Shown: piece after piece, positions 39,631 through 51,835 of the stretch | Position numbering within the stretch: the first letter of the stretch is position 1 | Layout of the letters: each line of letters begins with the position of its first letter | Assembly (NCBI GenBank): GCA_905182985.1 | Contig: CAJJDN010000103.1 | Coordinates: 1-64,000 of the forward strand | DNA: 64,000 bases | Origin: Paramecium sonneborni | Taxonomy: Eukaryota > Ciliophora > Oligohymenophorea > Peniculida > Parameciidae | Reading direction: 5' to 3' | Translations under genes and position numbers: made by a program | The notes under the pieces: generated by a model | The model's database searches: none | What the model saw: only the letters and a program-made list of their open reading frames with translations | What the model was told of the DNA's origin: nothing

Positions 39631-40270
39631 TCAACTCTGTGGATCTTTGGCTGTTAGTACAAATAAACTCATTAAACCAATCATTACAAATTTCAATGAA
39701 GGATAATCATTTAACAATATTGTGATATAACCAACATATGGTAAAACTCTAAATTTTAAAATACTAAACTATTTATACCCTTCTATCTTTCCCATTATAT
39801 CTGATCTTTCTAACCACATCTATCTTTTTGGAAACAAAGCTCGATCATCTACTTAATTGTTATCACCTTTTGTCAATACTAACTAATCTAATGGATCATC
39901 ACTCCTATTCACAATATTATTTCCATTATTACTTTTATTATATTTGCAATACTCTATGGACTATTGGTATGTCTTGATCTTTAATTTTGTATACTATCAC
40001 ATCTCCTACCTCAAATGGCTTATTGAAGTAGGTCAAAAACAAAATATCACCTCTATAATAAGCAGGCTCCATTGATCCAGATAATACAACGACAACTGGA
40101 GACTCTGATAATGACACGACTTATAAGCTTTTCCATATTGACAATGCTGATCCTACAACTATTGCTAATGAAACTATTTGCAATATTATCTGTATGTTAA
40201 TCACTTCTCATTATACCTTTCTAAATTTCATATGACGAAATTCATCCACGTAACCAAGAATAACATCCAT
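39631..40270 (-). CDS. SEC11: Signal peptidase complex catalytic subunit SEC11
   Basis: 184 residues with three introns (27, 28 and 30 nt). A membrane anchor follows a short cytosolic start ([20 protein letters not shown]). The signal peptidase I-type catalytic elements of eukaryotes are present: the serine box [15 protein letters not shown], the histidine replacing bacterial lysine in [10 protein letters not shown], and the aspartate segment LTKGDNNQVDDRALF, followed by [15 protein letters not shown]. It is the ER-lumen serine protease that removes signal peptides, and it has the expected length for SEC11. The start ATG gives the [14 protein letters not shown] cytosolic tail. Confidence 0.95.
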
Positions 40271-41136
40271 TATTTTATTATTCTTAAATAATTTATATTA
40301 TTTATTCAGAAATTCTCCAAATTATATAGTTAGGCTTTAAAATCCCAATCCATAAAATCCTTTTTTAGTCATATATTAAATGGAACTTTATCGATTAGTT
40401 CAAGTATTTACGATTTTTAAAGATAATATGGCACTTTTTCTTATCCCAAAAGATTTTAAATTAGGATAGAACCTTTAATATACTTTCCTTCCAATTCTTT
40501 TATATAATGGAATTAATGTAATACAAGCAATTTATACTTTCAAAAATGATAAATATCCTTACTATAATTTTAAACTTTGAGATAAGATTTCTTATTCTTT
40601 TCATTATTTTTTGGCTGTCTATTTCCATATCAAACCCAAAAAATTATTTAAAAAAAAAATTCATTATCATTAGCCCAATTTCAATCATTATTCAAAATGA
40701 AAAAAGTCAAAAATTCTAATTTATTAAATATAATAGTTTTTTTTTTTAAATTTCTTTTAGTATTCCCAATTTCTTTAAAATACTTGAATATTTTTATAAA
40801 TCTAATTAATCAGTAATTCTAAGATAAACAAGCTTTAATGTACATACATTTATTTTTTATGTAATTTATTTAAAATAAAATTTTCTTGGACCATTATTTG
40901 ATTATAGTTATTCCATTTAATGATCAGTTTAAAATTGGGGGATATTTCAAAAAATATTATGATAAAATTATAACAATGTAATTCTAGTTTGATTTTAAAA
41001 AATAAAACTTTAAAATTAAAATATTGAAAAATTTTTGAATTATATCCTAAGCTAGTTTCTTTATGAACAAAAATAATTATAATAGTCTGAAAAAATAATC
41101 GGAAGGATTAAATATTGATATATTTTTAATGTTATA
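40271..41136. other. Spacer with one small doubtful ORF
   Basis: Gap between SEC11 and the acyl-CoA synthetase gene. The only notable frame is on the plus strand at 40380-40580 (66 residues, MELYRLVQVFTIFKDNMALF...), hydrophobic with no known motif. The rest is AT-rich with many TGA codons. I would not annotate a gene without expression data. Confidence 0.35.
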
Positions 41137-43184
41137 TCATTTTGCAATTTCATCGTATAATTGTTAAATAATTGCTTGATAATGTATTTTAGCTACATGT
41201 CTTTGCATCTTTAGAGTATCTGTTAAGATTCCAACTTATTAAAATGGTTTTGATTCAAGATAAATATTTTTGGCTTGTTCAAATCCATTTAATTATTCTT
41301 TAGATCCCTAAATAAATTAAATGATATACATGTTCATTTAATAAAGTCAGAATGTGTTATCTTAATTGTTTATCTGCACATAAAGTTGAATGATCGCCTT
41401 AAATTTTTAATTAATCAGCATATAATTTTAAAATAGTTGGATCAACAACAGCAACAGCAACACAATAGTTTTATAATGGATCTCCAAAAATGATTATTTC
41501 CATGATTCCTTTCATTCTTATGTAACAATTCTCTACTTTTTCTGGAGATACATATTCACCCTATGATAATTTAAATAAATTCTTTTTCCTATCTATAATT
41601 TTAAGAGTTCCTTAAATAATTTCACCTACATCTCCAGTATGAACCCATCCTTCTGTATCAATTAATTATTTAGTTTATTCTTCATTTTTAAAGTATCCTT
41701 TACTAATACTTGGTCCTCTAATACAAATCTCTCCTCTTACATGTCCATCTATATTTGAATCTGTAAAATATCCCATCTCTGGTATGCTAACTAATTTGAA
41801 TTCTTAAGATATTGATGGACCGCCTACATGACCACATGTTGGATCAAAATAATCTGTTACAAAAGATCCTCCCATTGTCTCAGTTTATCCATATACTTCA
41901 AAAAATTAACAACATAAAGTCATTTTTAAAAAGTTTAATACTTTTGTTGATATAGGAGCTGATCCAGTAAGAATTATTCTTTATCTTCCACCTAAAATTC
42001 CTTTTGTTTTTATAAACGCCTCATCTAATTGTTCATGAGTAGTTTTTCCAGTTTATTAAAAATATTTTAATTTCATTTCAAAAGCTTTTTCAAATTTCTC
42101 TTTTATTTCTGGTGGTAATGAATTAACAACAGTTTATATTCCATCATAAAATCTATTAAAAATTCTAGGTACTCCACAAAAATAAGTTGGTTTACATCTT
42201 TATATATCTCTAGCTAAATTAAGTATATTTCCACTATAATAATTAATTTCTGATCCTGCTAATAAAGCAGCTAAATGAATTACTCTTTCAAATATATGTG
42301 GTAAAGGTAAATATGATAAATAAACATCGTTTTCTGTAAATTTGGCATTATAGTGATATTCAACAATAAGCATCATGCTTTAAAAATTTAACTAGGTTTA
42401 TAAGGCGGCTTTTGGTTGACCTGTTGTTCCACTTGTAAAAATTAAAGTCATTGAAATCTCTGGTTGTAAGTTTGGAAATTGAATTATATTATTTTTTCCT
42501 TTTTCTAACATTTAAACCCATGTTATAATTTCTTTGCCTTATGTCCTAAGTTTTTCTAAATCTTCATCATTGAAGCCTTCTCCTACTATTACTATAGTTT
42601 TTAGGTTGGGCTAATTGACATCAATCAAAACCTTAATAGTACTTGATTAGACAAAACAAACACTAATCTTATATATGTTTATATGTACCTTGCTTATGTT
42701 TATTCTAAGGAATATTAGATACTATTTAATCCAAGTGTATCATAAAATGGACAGGATGTAAAACCATAAAGAATGCATGCTACGTCAAGAATAGTCCATT
42801 CTCTTCTGTTAGACATGTATATTCCAATAGGCTTAATTGTATTTCCTTATTCATCCTTTACATCTACTATTGAATTTCTGGAATATAGTTCAGAACCTAT
42901 GGCGGTTGCAGTGTCAAATATTTCCTATTTATCAAAAATATTTCATTACCTTGTAGGTTATTTAATCATATTGTTGGGATTCTTCATTAAATAAGCCAAG
43001 GGTTTTCTTATTTGGATATTTTTATAGCTTCTCTATAAATTCCTATTAAAAGCTAATTTTTGACTATGGAAAACCATCCTGTATAAACTAAAATTAATAC
43101 TTTAGAATTGGGATGTCGATATACTGGTGTTTCATTCTCATTTCCATCAGATACTTTACAAAGATACTCTCTAATTTAAATCAT
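41137..43184 (-). CDS. Long-chain fatty acid-CoA ligase
   Basis: 650 residues with four introns (22, 25, 26 and 22 nt). An AMP-binding enzyme of the ACSL family: ATP-binding loop TLIFTSGTTGQPKAA, the linker DVYLSYLPLPHIFERV, the GYGQ-like FEVYGQTETMGG, RGEICIRGPSISKGYFKN, the adenylate-binding WVHTGDVGEI, and the fatty-acyl signature LKIIDRKKNLFKLSQGEYV. It activates long-chain fatty acids with ATP and CoA for lipid synthesis or oxidation. The N-terminus (MIQIREYLCKVSDGNE) has no membrane anchor. The last intron (gtatatcatttaatttatttag) is needed to reach the natural end KIHYQAIIQQLYDEIAK. Confidence 0.95.
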
Positions 43185-43544
43185 TTAAGATTAATTATAT
43201 AAATAAAAAGCAATTAAAACAACCGCATTAAATCATTTCTATTTTCTTTATTTGTTATTATCAAGAAACCAATGTTTTTAAAATTGATTCATTTAATATT
43301 TATTCAAAAATGAAACTTAATTAAATTAAGTTATATCTTTATATCTATATTTTTAATGATGATGGCTATTTTTCATAATTTATTCATACAAAAGCTAATA
43401 TAAATTAATTGATGAAGTATACTTATCTTTTTATATATATTTAATCATTATATCTGAAAATTTTTTAAAAAATTAAAAAAAACAAAATGATAGAATTACA
43501 AAAAGGAATTAAGAGTAAAGAAATTTTCTTTGAATATATAAAAT
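43185..43544. other. Divergent intergenic region
   Basis: 360 bp between the divergent starts of the acyl-CoA synthetase and the vWA gene, AT-rich, without an ORF of note. It probably carries both promoters; no motif can be named. Confidence 0.4.
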
Positions 43545-45268
43545 ATGAATTTTGAAATATATAAAGCTCCTGAATCGAAAATTGTCGATTCATTCTTAAT
43601 CAGCATATTTGATGGTACTGGATCAATGGAAGATGAATACGAATAAGCAGTGAATGCTTATTTTGATGTGTTTGGTTAGCTTGGTAATAATAAGCTTGAA
43701 TATTAATTCTAAAGTGAACTCTATCCAATATTACCTTATGTAGGAGTAAATGGAAAAGGAGGAAACATCACTAACACATTTAGAGATGTCTTTAGTATAC
43801 TTTTAAGTGATTAACATTAACTTCCAAAAAATATTACAATATTATTTTTAAGTGATGGAAGGGAAAGTTTTGATCTAACAAAACTTTAAGTTTAGATTAA
43901 TTAGATGAAATAAAAATTTTTAATCTAATTCATAAGTTTAGCTGTTGGTGATTCTTTTCCATTAGAAATTAGTAATACTTTAAGAAATTAAATTCACAAT
44001 CATGATCCAAGTTTCTAATCTCTTTTTAAAGTAGAAAGAAATTCTAGAAGGGCACCAAATGAAATTTATTAAGAATTCAAAGATAGATTTAATGAAATTA
44101 AATTATAAATAAAAGTATAAGATAGTACAGTGATATTAAATTAAAAAATTTAATAAACTCTTGTTTCAAATCAAACAGATACTGTTATTGCTGGTAGTTG
44201 TTTTTGTGTAACAAATAAATAAGAAGATGTTATTGCAAATGGAATTATCTTAAAGCCAAGTGAAACAGATACAGAAATTAATACTTTTATCAAAAGTTCT
44301 GTTTAGGAAGCTATAATTAAGACTGCTTTAAATAAAGGAGCGAATGCTTAAGAAGACTTTAAATTAATTTCAGAAGCTAGTTAAGTTATCATTTAATAAA
44401 TAAAAGTAAAAGAAGAAACAGAAGAATAATCAAATAAAATATTAGAGACTTTTGAATTGATAGAAGAGATAGCTGATGGAAACTTGCCTTTAAATGGAAT
44501 GACTGATGTTCAATTAACAAACTTATAATAAGCAATTTATTCAAATGCTGTTTCTATTTAGGATATAGTAATTACAAATATTGCTGAGGTTAAAAATGAT
44601 AAAAAATTAAAGCCTGAAACAATGAAGAAGAGAATTGCTGAAAAATATTAATAAATTGGAAAAGGTTGTTTTGTAAAAGGAAATAAAATTAAAAATAAGG
44701 CCTTAAGTTTACTTGATCAAACAGAAATGGTAATGAAGGAAACCTTAAAAAATCATTTAGCTTATATTTAATAAAATAATTAATCAGATCCTATTCAAAT
44801 TTTTTAAGAATTCCTTGAAATAACTCATTCATCATTAAGTAAAGTTTTTTCTGATTCTGATTTTAAAGTTGAGTCAGATGAATAAATTGTAACATTTAAA
44901 TAAATGAATTCTTTATTCTAATTAATAAACTAATTGATTAAATAATAAATAACTTTTGAAAACTTTGCTTCAACTGTCAAATAGTATGAAAATTAATCAA
45001 AATAAGTTTTATCAACAAATACATCGAATGTATTATTTTAAAGTAATGATGATTATTAATACTTACCTAGAGAATTATAATTACTAGTAAAAGAAGGATT
45101 AGAATGTGAAGAAGCAGAAAAAGCTTTTATTCTTATTGTTGATACAAATGATTGCATGAAAAATGAATCAGAAATAGCTATCGAATAATTTTATCTATAA
45201 TTTGAAAAAATTTCTTAAGATAAAAAAATTGTATTAACTTGGAGAAATGGTAAGTTTTAACAACATTT

Positions 45269-45328
<60 letters not shown>

Positions 45329-45686
45329 TGAAAAATTATTAGAATTATTTAAATAACTTGACAAGGAATACGATTTATAAAATAAAAGAAATAGAATTTG
45401 CTTAGTTACTGATGGGTTTACTGATTATTAATAATTACATTAATCCTTTAAGGTTTTGAAGTTTCATTATTCATTCTAAATTATTTATTTAACTGTTGGA
45501 TCGTAGTTTAATGCTAAAATAGGAAATGAATTGAAATACAAATATCAAGATAGAAATATTAAAGGTTGTCCTTAATTATTTAATATTCCAAGATCTTTAT
45601 AATAATCAACGACAAATACATCTTAAAGAATTAAGAATGTGTTTGATAAACACTATGAGGATATTTATAAGTAATTTATTAAATGA
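43545..45686 (+). CDS. vWA-domain protein with polyglutamine run
   Basis: 713 residues, intronless. The N-terminal domain is von Willebrand A-like with a MIDAS start (FDGTGSMEDEYEQAV, pattern D-x-T-x-S), a later strand ITILFLSDGRES and FISLAVGDSFPLEI. The middle is helical (about residues 200-480). The C-terminal part has a second, degenerate vWA-like strand pattern (AFILIVDTNDCMKN; RICLVTDGFTDY; IIYLTVGSQ) lacking a full MIDAS. It is split by a run of 19 consecutive TAA codons (45270-45326) encoding glutamine. No signal peptide, so intracellular. Metal-dependent protein binding is likely; the partner is unknown. Confidence 0.8.
45270..45326 (+). repeat. (TAA)19 microsatellite encoding polyglutamine
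   Basis: Nineteen perfect TAA units in frame within the vWA gene. In the standard code this would be a string of stops; here it encodes a Q19 tract. Pure repeats of this kind are prone to length change. Confidence 0.95.
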
Positions 45687-45717
45687 ACAATATTCTAATA
45701 TAATTATTCAAAATTAA

Positions 45718-46742
45718 TCATAATTGCATATTAAATATTCCAATCTATTTTTCTTCTTCAAATTTATTTATATCATCTAAAAGTTCTTTAAATTAATCTT
45801 AATTTTAATTTTCATATCCTACCAAAAAAGGTTTAATTTCTTGGGATTTTTTTTATATCTTACAATAATAAAAAAATTTACATTTCCTTTCTTCAATCCA
45901 GCCAATCCTTAAATTAGATTTTTGAATTCATCAACTAACTCTCCTATTTTATCTTGTGCTGTGATATCTTTTAATTCAATAGGTTTTTATTTGCTTCTTT
46001 TGCCAGTTGATAACCTTGTGGTATTTTAATTGATGTGTTATGCATATTGTGCTAATTTTTTAAGGGGACGCACAATATAATAAGCAAATATCCATCCAAG
46101 TAGTAATATTAACAAGAAAGAGCCACTAATCAAATATATAGTATAGAGTAGATTTTCATTGAATTCAATATCTGATGATATTTAAATTTCATTTGCTTAA
46201 TTATAGATTTCAATTTCGTCCATATAAATCTTGATAAAGGATGATTTGTTACAACTACATATGAGTTTGTATTATTTGAATAATCTCCAGCTAGATAGCA
46301 GGTAAAATTATCACATTTAGAGAATGTAGTATCATTTTATTGCATTTTAAGAACCTATTAATAAAAGGGTGATGGTTACAAATGAAAAGACTTCTTTAAT
46401 AGATTAATTATTGACAATAGGATATGTTCTAACTAGATTAGAATCGAAAGATGATTAATTTTAAACAGTATTCTGCAATAAATGTGCTTGAAATTCGTAC
46501 ATAGTTTCTGTATAATTATTGATAGCATTAGTAGCAAATAAATTGAAAAAATGTTTGCTGACATATAGACCAATGATGACTTATGAAGTAACAAATAATA
46601 GTGTTATGAAAGTGAGTAGGAAGAGGGAAATCATAATTTGATTAAGAATACTCCAATTGGATTTGATTTCAAAGAAGCAAAATTTTCTAGAGATAGGTTT
46701 TTGGATGAAATTTCTAGATTCTCTTGGTTTAAATTAATACAT
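45718..46742 (-). CDS. HAMP-domain membrane protein
   Basis: 315 residues with three introns (25, 29 and 23 nt). Topology: short cytosolic start, membrane helix 1 (QIMISLFLLTFITLLFVTSQ), an extracytoplasmic domain of about 140 residues with paired cysteines (KCDNFTCYLAGDY), membrane helix 2 (LISGSFLLILLLGWIFAYYI), then a HAMP linker beginning VRPLKKLAQYAQHINQ and ending QDKIGELVDEFKNLIQGLAG. HAMP domains relay signals from sensor domains, but here no kinase or cyclase follows; the C-terminus is a 50-residue acidic tail (LLDDINKFEEEKQIG). It may act by dimerising with other HAMP proteins. It is convergent with the vWA gene, with 31 bp between stops. Confidence 0.8.
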
Positions 46743-46846
46743 AAAGAATAATATATAGAGATTTAATAATAATTAAAGTATAAACTTCTGTTAATTCATA
46801 AAATATTGAGTCGTTTTGGTATTAAATATAATATAAATAATCTATA

Positions 46847-49370
46847 ATGAGCTTATTTAGATCAGAATAGATGGAATTCTATAATTTGGTGATTCCTCGT
46901 GAGTCAGCATGGGATGTAATGAACACATTAGGATATTTTGATAGCGTTCACATAATTGATTATGATTCAACATTACCTTAGATAAATAGGCCATTTTCAA
47001 ATTATGTGAAGAGGTATTACATTTAGAGATTAAAGATGTGATGATGTACTTTAGAAGATTGGATAGATAGATGGAGAGATGAGTAATTTTAAGATAGATA
47101 AGATTTATTGTCCAGATGTAATAGATTTATTGGAGAAGAGAAATGGAGGTCATAAATAATTTGAGGAATTAGAGTAGGAGGTATGTAAAGTGGCAGATGA
47201 TTTGGAACATCAATAATAGACATTGAATAGTTTATAAGAGAAGAAAAATACAATAAGAGAGAATTTGGAAGTGTTAAGAAATGCAGTAGCATTTTAGAAT
47301 GAGGATTCAGAAGAGGCAAGTTTATTAGGATTTTAAAAGATGGTTGGAGTAATATAAAAGGAAGATGAATTAAGATTTAAAAGGATAATATTTAGGATAA
47401 CAAAGGGTAATATTCATGTTGAGATGATGGATATTTAAGAGCATTTTATATAATAGGATAAAAGAACTGTTTAAAAATGTGTATTTATGTTATTTTATCC
47501 TTGTGGAGATTTAACTTAAAAGAAAATTTAGAGAGTGATTGAATCATTTTCATGTAACAGATTTGATATTCCAATATCACCAGAATAACATGCTTAACGA
47601 ATTAATTAATTGGAAAATTAATTAACTGAAGCAGATTAATTATTACATTTGACTATAGCTTAAATGAACAAGAGACTGTAGGGTTTAGCAGAAGTCAAAC
47701 ATAATTGTTCATGGATTGAAGAAGTGAGAATTTTAGCAACCAAAGAAAAATACTTGTACATGAATTTAAATATGTTAAATATGACAAACTCTGTATTCCA
47801 TGGATAAATATGGTTACCTTAAGGTTAAGATTAAAAAATTTAATAAGCTCTACGAAACTTACATGGTAATGATAAATAATTACCTAGTGGTTAAATATAG
47901 GAATGCTAAACTTAATTAACTCCTCCTACTTATTATAAATTAAATACATTTACATATCCATTTTAAGAAATTGTTAACACATATGGAATTCCTAGATATA
48001 AGGAGATTAATCCAGGATTATCAACAATAATAACATTCCCATTCTTAGTTGGTGTTATGTTTGGTGATGTTGGTCATGGGTATAATTTATTAATTTATTA
48101 AGAGTTTGTTATTATTTGTTTGTGGATTGTATTTGACAAGTGAAGATGCAAGAAAATCTGTCTTTGCAGGATTAGTACCTATGAGATATATGATTCTATT
48201 AATTGGATTCTTTGCAACATATAATGGACTAATTTATAATGATTTTCTTTCTATGGGTTTAAATTTATTTGGAAGCTGTTACTAATTGGTTGATGGAGAA
48301 TATCAATTATAATAAGATTGTGTGTATAAGTTTGGTATTGATCCAGCATGGGGTTCATCTGCAAATCAATTAACATTTATGAACTCATTTAAAATGAAAC
48401 TAGCAGTAATCATTGGAGTTATACATATGACCTTTGGTATTATTTTGAAAGGCTTTAATACATTACACTTTAATAATTACATTGATTTCTTTTGTGAATT
48501 CATTCCGTAATTTCTTTTGATGATTTGCAGCTTTGGTTATATGGATTTCTTATTATTTTTAAAATGGAGCACTAAATTTGAAGATACTAAGGATGCTCCA
48601 AGTGTTATAACAACTATGATAGATATGGTACTTAAACCCTTTGATATCCCTGAAAAACCTTTGTTTGAATCGGGTGAGTAGTAGAGATCAATTTAACTTC
48701 TATTATTGACTATCATAATATTTTGTGTACCAGTTATGTTGATTACTAAACCATTAATTTTTAGTTTAAGCAAAAAGAATAATTAGTATCAATAGATACC
48801 ATCACAGAACCCTGATGATGATGCTAATCATGAATAATTACAAAATGATATGCAAAAAGATTAATCATAATAATAAAGTAGAGTAAGTATTTAATAACAT
48901 CATGAACATGATGATATCAGTGAATTGATTGTTCATTAATGTACGAATATTATTTAATATTTATAGCTATTGAAACAATCGAATTTGTATTGGGAAGTGT
49001 TAGTAATACAGCCTCTTATTTAAGATTATGGGCATTATCCTTAGCTCATTCATAATTGGCTGAAGTATTCTTTTCCATGACTATCGCAGGCCATGTAGGT
49101 CAAGGAGGATTCTTTGGAACAATTGGAGTAATATAATCAATTTTATGTTTATAGTCAATTGTATAATTCCCAGGATTTGCTCTAGCCACTTTCGGAGTCT
49201 TAATGTGTATGGATCTTATGGAATGTTTCTTACATGCTCTTCGATTGCAATGGTATTTAATTTTTTGATTAACTAGGGTTGAATTCTAAAGCAAATTTTA
49301 TAAAGCTGATGGATATCTGTTTAAAGCTTATTCATTCAAAAATATAAAAAACAAAGAAAAAGAAGATTGA
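46847..49370 (+). CDS. V-type ATPase V0 subunit a
   Basis: 808 residues with four introns (22, 25, 26 and 24 nt). The N-terminal cytosolic arm starts [20 protein letters not shown] with the family motif [12 protein letters not shown]. The membrane half begins [16 protein letters not shown] and includes [24 protein letters not shown] and [16 protein letters not shown]. The proton-path helix [20 protein letters not shown] contains the essential arginine. The subunit forms the two proton half-channels of the rotary pump and targets it to particular membranes; Paramecium is known for many a-subunit isoforms. Intron 2 ends in GAG in the frame-keeping model, which is unusual and worth an RNA check. 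The gene is divergent from the HAMP gene with 104 bp between starts. Confidence 0.95.
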
Positions 49371-49396
49371 TGACTTAATTTCATTAAAAATATATA

Positions 49397-50251
49397 TCAA
49401 ATCAATAATATCAATATTAGTAATGGTATTAAGTATGTATAAATTGGCCATTCCCATCTCTCAAATAAACCAATTCTCTCTTTCTTATATGCTATCATTG
49501 CTCCATATTCTAAAGCATACTTTAATGGTCCTGTAAAAGTAAACTTTGCAAAATGAGCATGTTCCCATACCTTCTAATGTTTTTATATTTAATACAAAAA
49601 TGCCATAGTCACAAAAAATGTAAATCCATACAATACTTCATCAAATCCAATATCTAATGCAGCTGTCTCTGCCTGCTTAAAATATTTTGCTATTGATCTA
49701 GGTCCAAAATAATGCTGACTCTTTTTTGTTTTCTTAATTGGATTATCAAAATAACTAAGCTCTATCCATTTTGCCTCTTATACTTCATTTTATGACAATC
49801 TCATCTTATCAGTCCTTCTCTCAGGATCATTTATAGCTATTATAAAAGCACTGCAATATAAGTATTTATTATTTCTGGTCTTCTTCATAAAAGCATTCTT
49901 AGAGAGTCGACATACATAATAGCATTCTAATTCATTTAAATTTATTCCCACTTCTTCATGTACTTCTCTTATTGCAGCTTATAAATCAGTTTCATCTCCA
50001 TCACATTTACCTCCAGGAAAAGCAATTTCACCACTATATTAATCTTGTTTTGAATTTTATCTTTAGATATAGAGAATTTAAATATCTTGTTAATCTTGAA
50101 ATTTAGTGGATTAAGGATTATTGATATCAAGTTAAGTAAATCCTTATTTAGGTTTGAATAGTCCTCTTAAAAGTATGCAAACAGCTGATTAAGCATTACT
50201 TGATGTATTTTTATAGGGTTTATATTCCTGAGATGGAATTAAATTTAGCAT
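49397..50251 (-). CDS. NUDIX hydrolase, CoA-diphosphatase-like, membrane-anchored
   Basis: 284 residues, intronless. SGEIAFPGGKCDGDETDL runs into QAAIREVHEEVGI, giving the complete Nudix box G-x5-E-x7-R-E-x2-E-E-x-G that binds catalytic metal. The preceding ILYIQRQNSKQDQYSGEIAFPGG resembles the NUDT7/NUDT8 CoA pyrophosphatase signature (relevant part DQYSGEIAFPGG). The substrate is inferred, not proven. The C-terminal 90 residues carry hydrophobic segments (VLYGFTFFVTMAFLYQI; YTYLIPLLILILLI) that could anchor it in a membrane. It is convergent with the V-ATPase gene, with 26 bp between stops. Confidence 0.85.
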
Positions 50252-50295
50252 TATAAATAATATAAATTTATTTAGCTTAAAATAATAATTTTATC

Positions 50296-50682
50296 TCATT
50301 AGATTAATATAACATTTTGTATATGTTCTCCAGGTATAACAACACTGCCGAGATAATATTTATCTTTCATGAAAAGATCATTAAATTATTTGGCTTCATC
50401 AACTTTTTATTATAATTCTAATTTATTATGTTCTTCTGTATGTTTATTGAAATTAGTATAAGCTTCTTTAATAGATAAATCATTTGTAAAATATTTAGCT
50501 GGAAATTATGGAGTATAATGAAATTCAATATCCAAATCTAATGGAGAAGGATGAGTACAAACAGAGTGTTAGAGTATGATAGAAAAAGGTGATGAGATAC
50601 ATGATAGTACTCCATAAATAATTCTGTTGTCTGAGCAAATCACTTTAACACTTTTATTCAAGTATTAAGATTGATCACTCAT
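50296..50682 (-). CDS. LSm-family protein
   Basis: 128 residues, intronless. Sm1 motif: SVKVICSDNRIIYGVLSCI followed by a hydrophobic strand (FSIILQHSVC). Sm2 motif at the end: YYLGSVVIPGEHIQNVIL. The two are separated by an unusually long helical insert of about 50 residues (SIKEAYTNFNKHTEEHNKLE). LSm proteins form RNA-binding rings; the V-x-x-x-D-x-R and L-G-x-x-x-I-P-G-x-H-I pattern also recalls LSMD1/NAA38, the LSm-like subunit of the NatC acetyltransferase. Which of these it is cannot be decided by eye. Confidence 0.75.
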
Positions 50683-50706
50683 TTAATTAATTTAATAATT
50701 CAAATA

Positions 50707-51400
50707 TCATTTATCTTCATCTGAGGAATTCTCATCATTACTACCTTTTCTTACTTTAATCATACCATATCTTAATAATCTAAATAAATTATTTCTTTTA
50801 TAAATTACATATGTGCCAAAGTACCTGTTTCAAAAGTATCTCTACCTCCCATCTCTTCAAATCCTACAATTCTGTTTTTCAAGACTCCATTTACAAATAA
50901 GCAAACTGTAGGTAGAACTTATATTTATAACTTATTAACAAAGAATGGTGACTTTTCAGCATTCAAACTATAAAATTTAGTTTCAGGATGTCTATTAAAA
51001 TTACTAAAACAGTTTACTATTATGATATAGCTAATAGATGTTTATCCATAATTTTGCATCTTTCAAAATCACGATGAAAGAAATGAACAACACTAAATTC
51101 AGATTTAGTAACAGATGGTAAGAATTCTTCTTCAACAATTTCTCTATATTCTCCAAATCCTTTATTCTTTTTCAGCATTGCCTCTTATAATTCTTTTGCT
51201 CTTTGTTCTCTCATTTTCTTTAACATCTCTTTTAAATCTTCATCATCACAATCATCCTCATCTTCTTCTTCATATTATCTTCTTGCTGCTCTTCTTCTCT
51301 CTTCTTCCTATTACTTTGCTTACTATTCTTTCATCTTATCTTTTATGGCTTTCTCCATCACAGATTCAACCAACATATTACCCATCAAAGAATTACTCAT
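50707..51400 (-). CDS. TXNDC9: Thioredoxin-domain protein TXNDC9 (phosducin-like protein 3)
   Basis: 212 residues with two introns (26 and 29 nt). An acidic helical N-terminus (YEEEDEDDCDDEDLKEML) precedes the family's hallmark GFGEYREIVEEEFLPSVTKS, the thioredoxin-like fold SVVHFFHRDFERCKIMDKHL, then SLNAEKSPFFVNKLQIQVLP and RIVGFEEMGGRDTFETGTL. The Cys-x-x-Cys redox pair of true thioredoxins is absent, as expected for phosducin-like proteins. In yeast and animals PhLP3 cooperates with the chaperonin CCT in folding tubulin and actin, fitting a cell with many microtubules. It lies 24 bp upstream of the LSm gene. Confidence 0.9.
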
Positions 51401-51471
51401 TTTTTATTTAAATTTTAAAATTATGTCAATCAAACAAAAATGTATTCATATTTACATAATAAAATATCCTT

Positions 51472-51835
51472 TCATTCTTCTTCTTCATCTCTTATTTTAT
51501 GTTTTTACATATATTCTCTAACCAATTATTTCGTTTTTAATAATCTTGTTTATGTTATCTTTATTATAGGTTTCAGTGGATTGAATTTTTAATGATGAGA
51601 TCTATTCAATTATTACAAATTCTCACCTACACTAACTAGGTGTTCTTGTTCCTATTATCTAACTCATCCTTTTAAATAATCTGTGACCTTTGCTATGATT
51701 CGCATTCTCTTCTAAAAAACGAAGATATGATTCATGTTCCTCTTTATTCCAATGACCTGCTTTCTTTTAAATCTTTTTGGAACTCTCCTGCATATCGCTT
51801 TACGATTTTGTTACTTCTGAATCGTTCTATGGCAT
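51472..51835 (-). CDS. Small Myb/SANT-like protein, paralogue of the 29.8-kb gene
   Basis: 112 residues with one 25-nt intron at 51602-51626. It contains the same single Myb-like repeat as the gene at 29841: GHWNKEEHESYLRFLEENA, LFKRMSQIIGTRTPSQCR, intron, SHHQKFNPLKP. It ends with a basic helix and acidic tail (HKIRDEEEE). The intron sits at the identical codon (between CR and SH) and has the same GTGAG donor, indicating common descent. The start chosen (MPQNDSEVTKSQ) is the nearest ATG; more coding upstream, before 51835, is possible since the frame stays open for some 40 codons. Confidence 0.7.
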
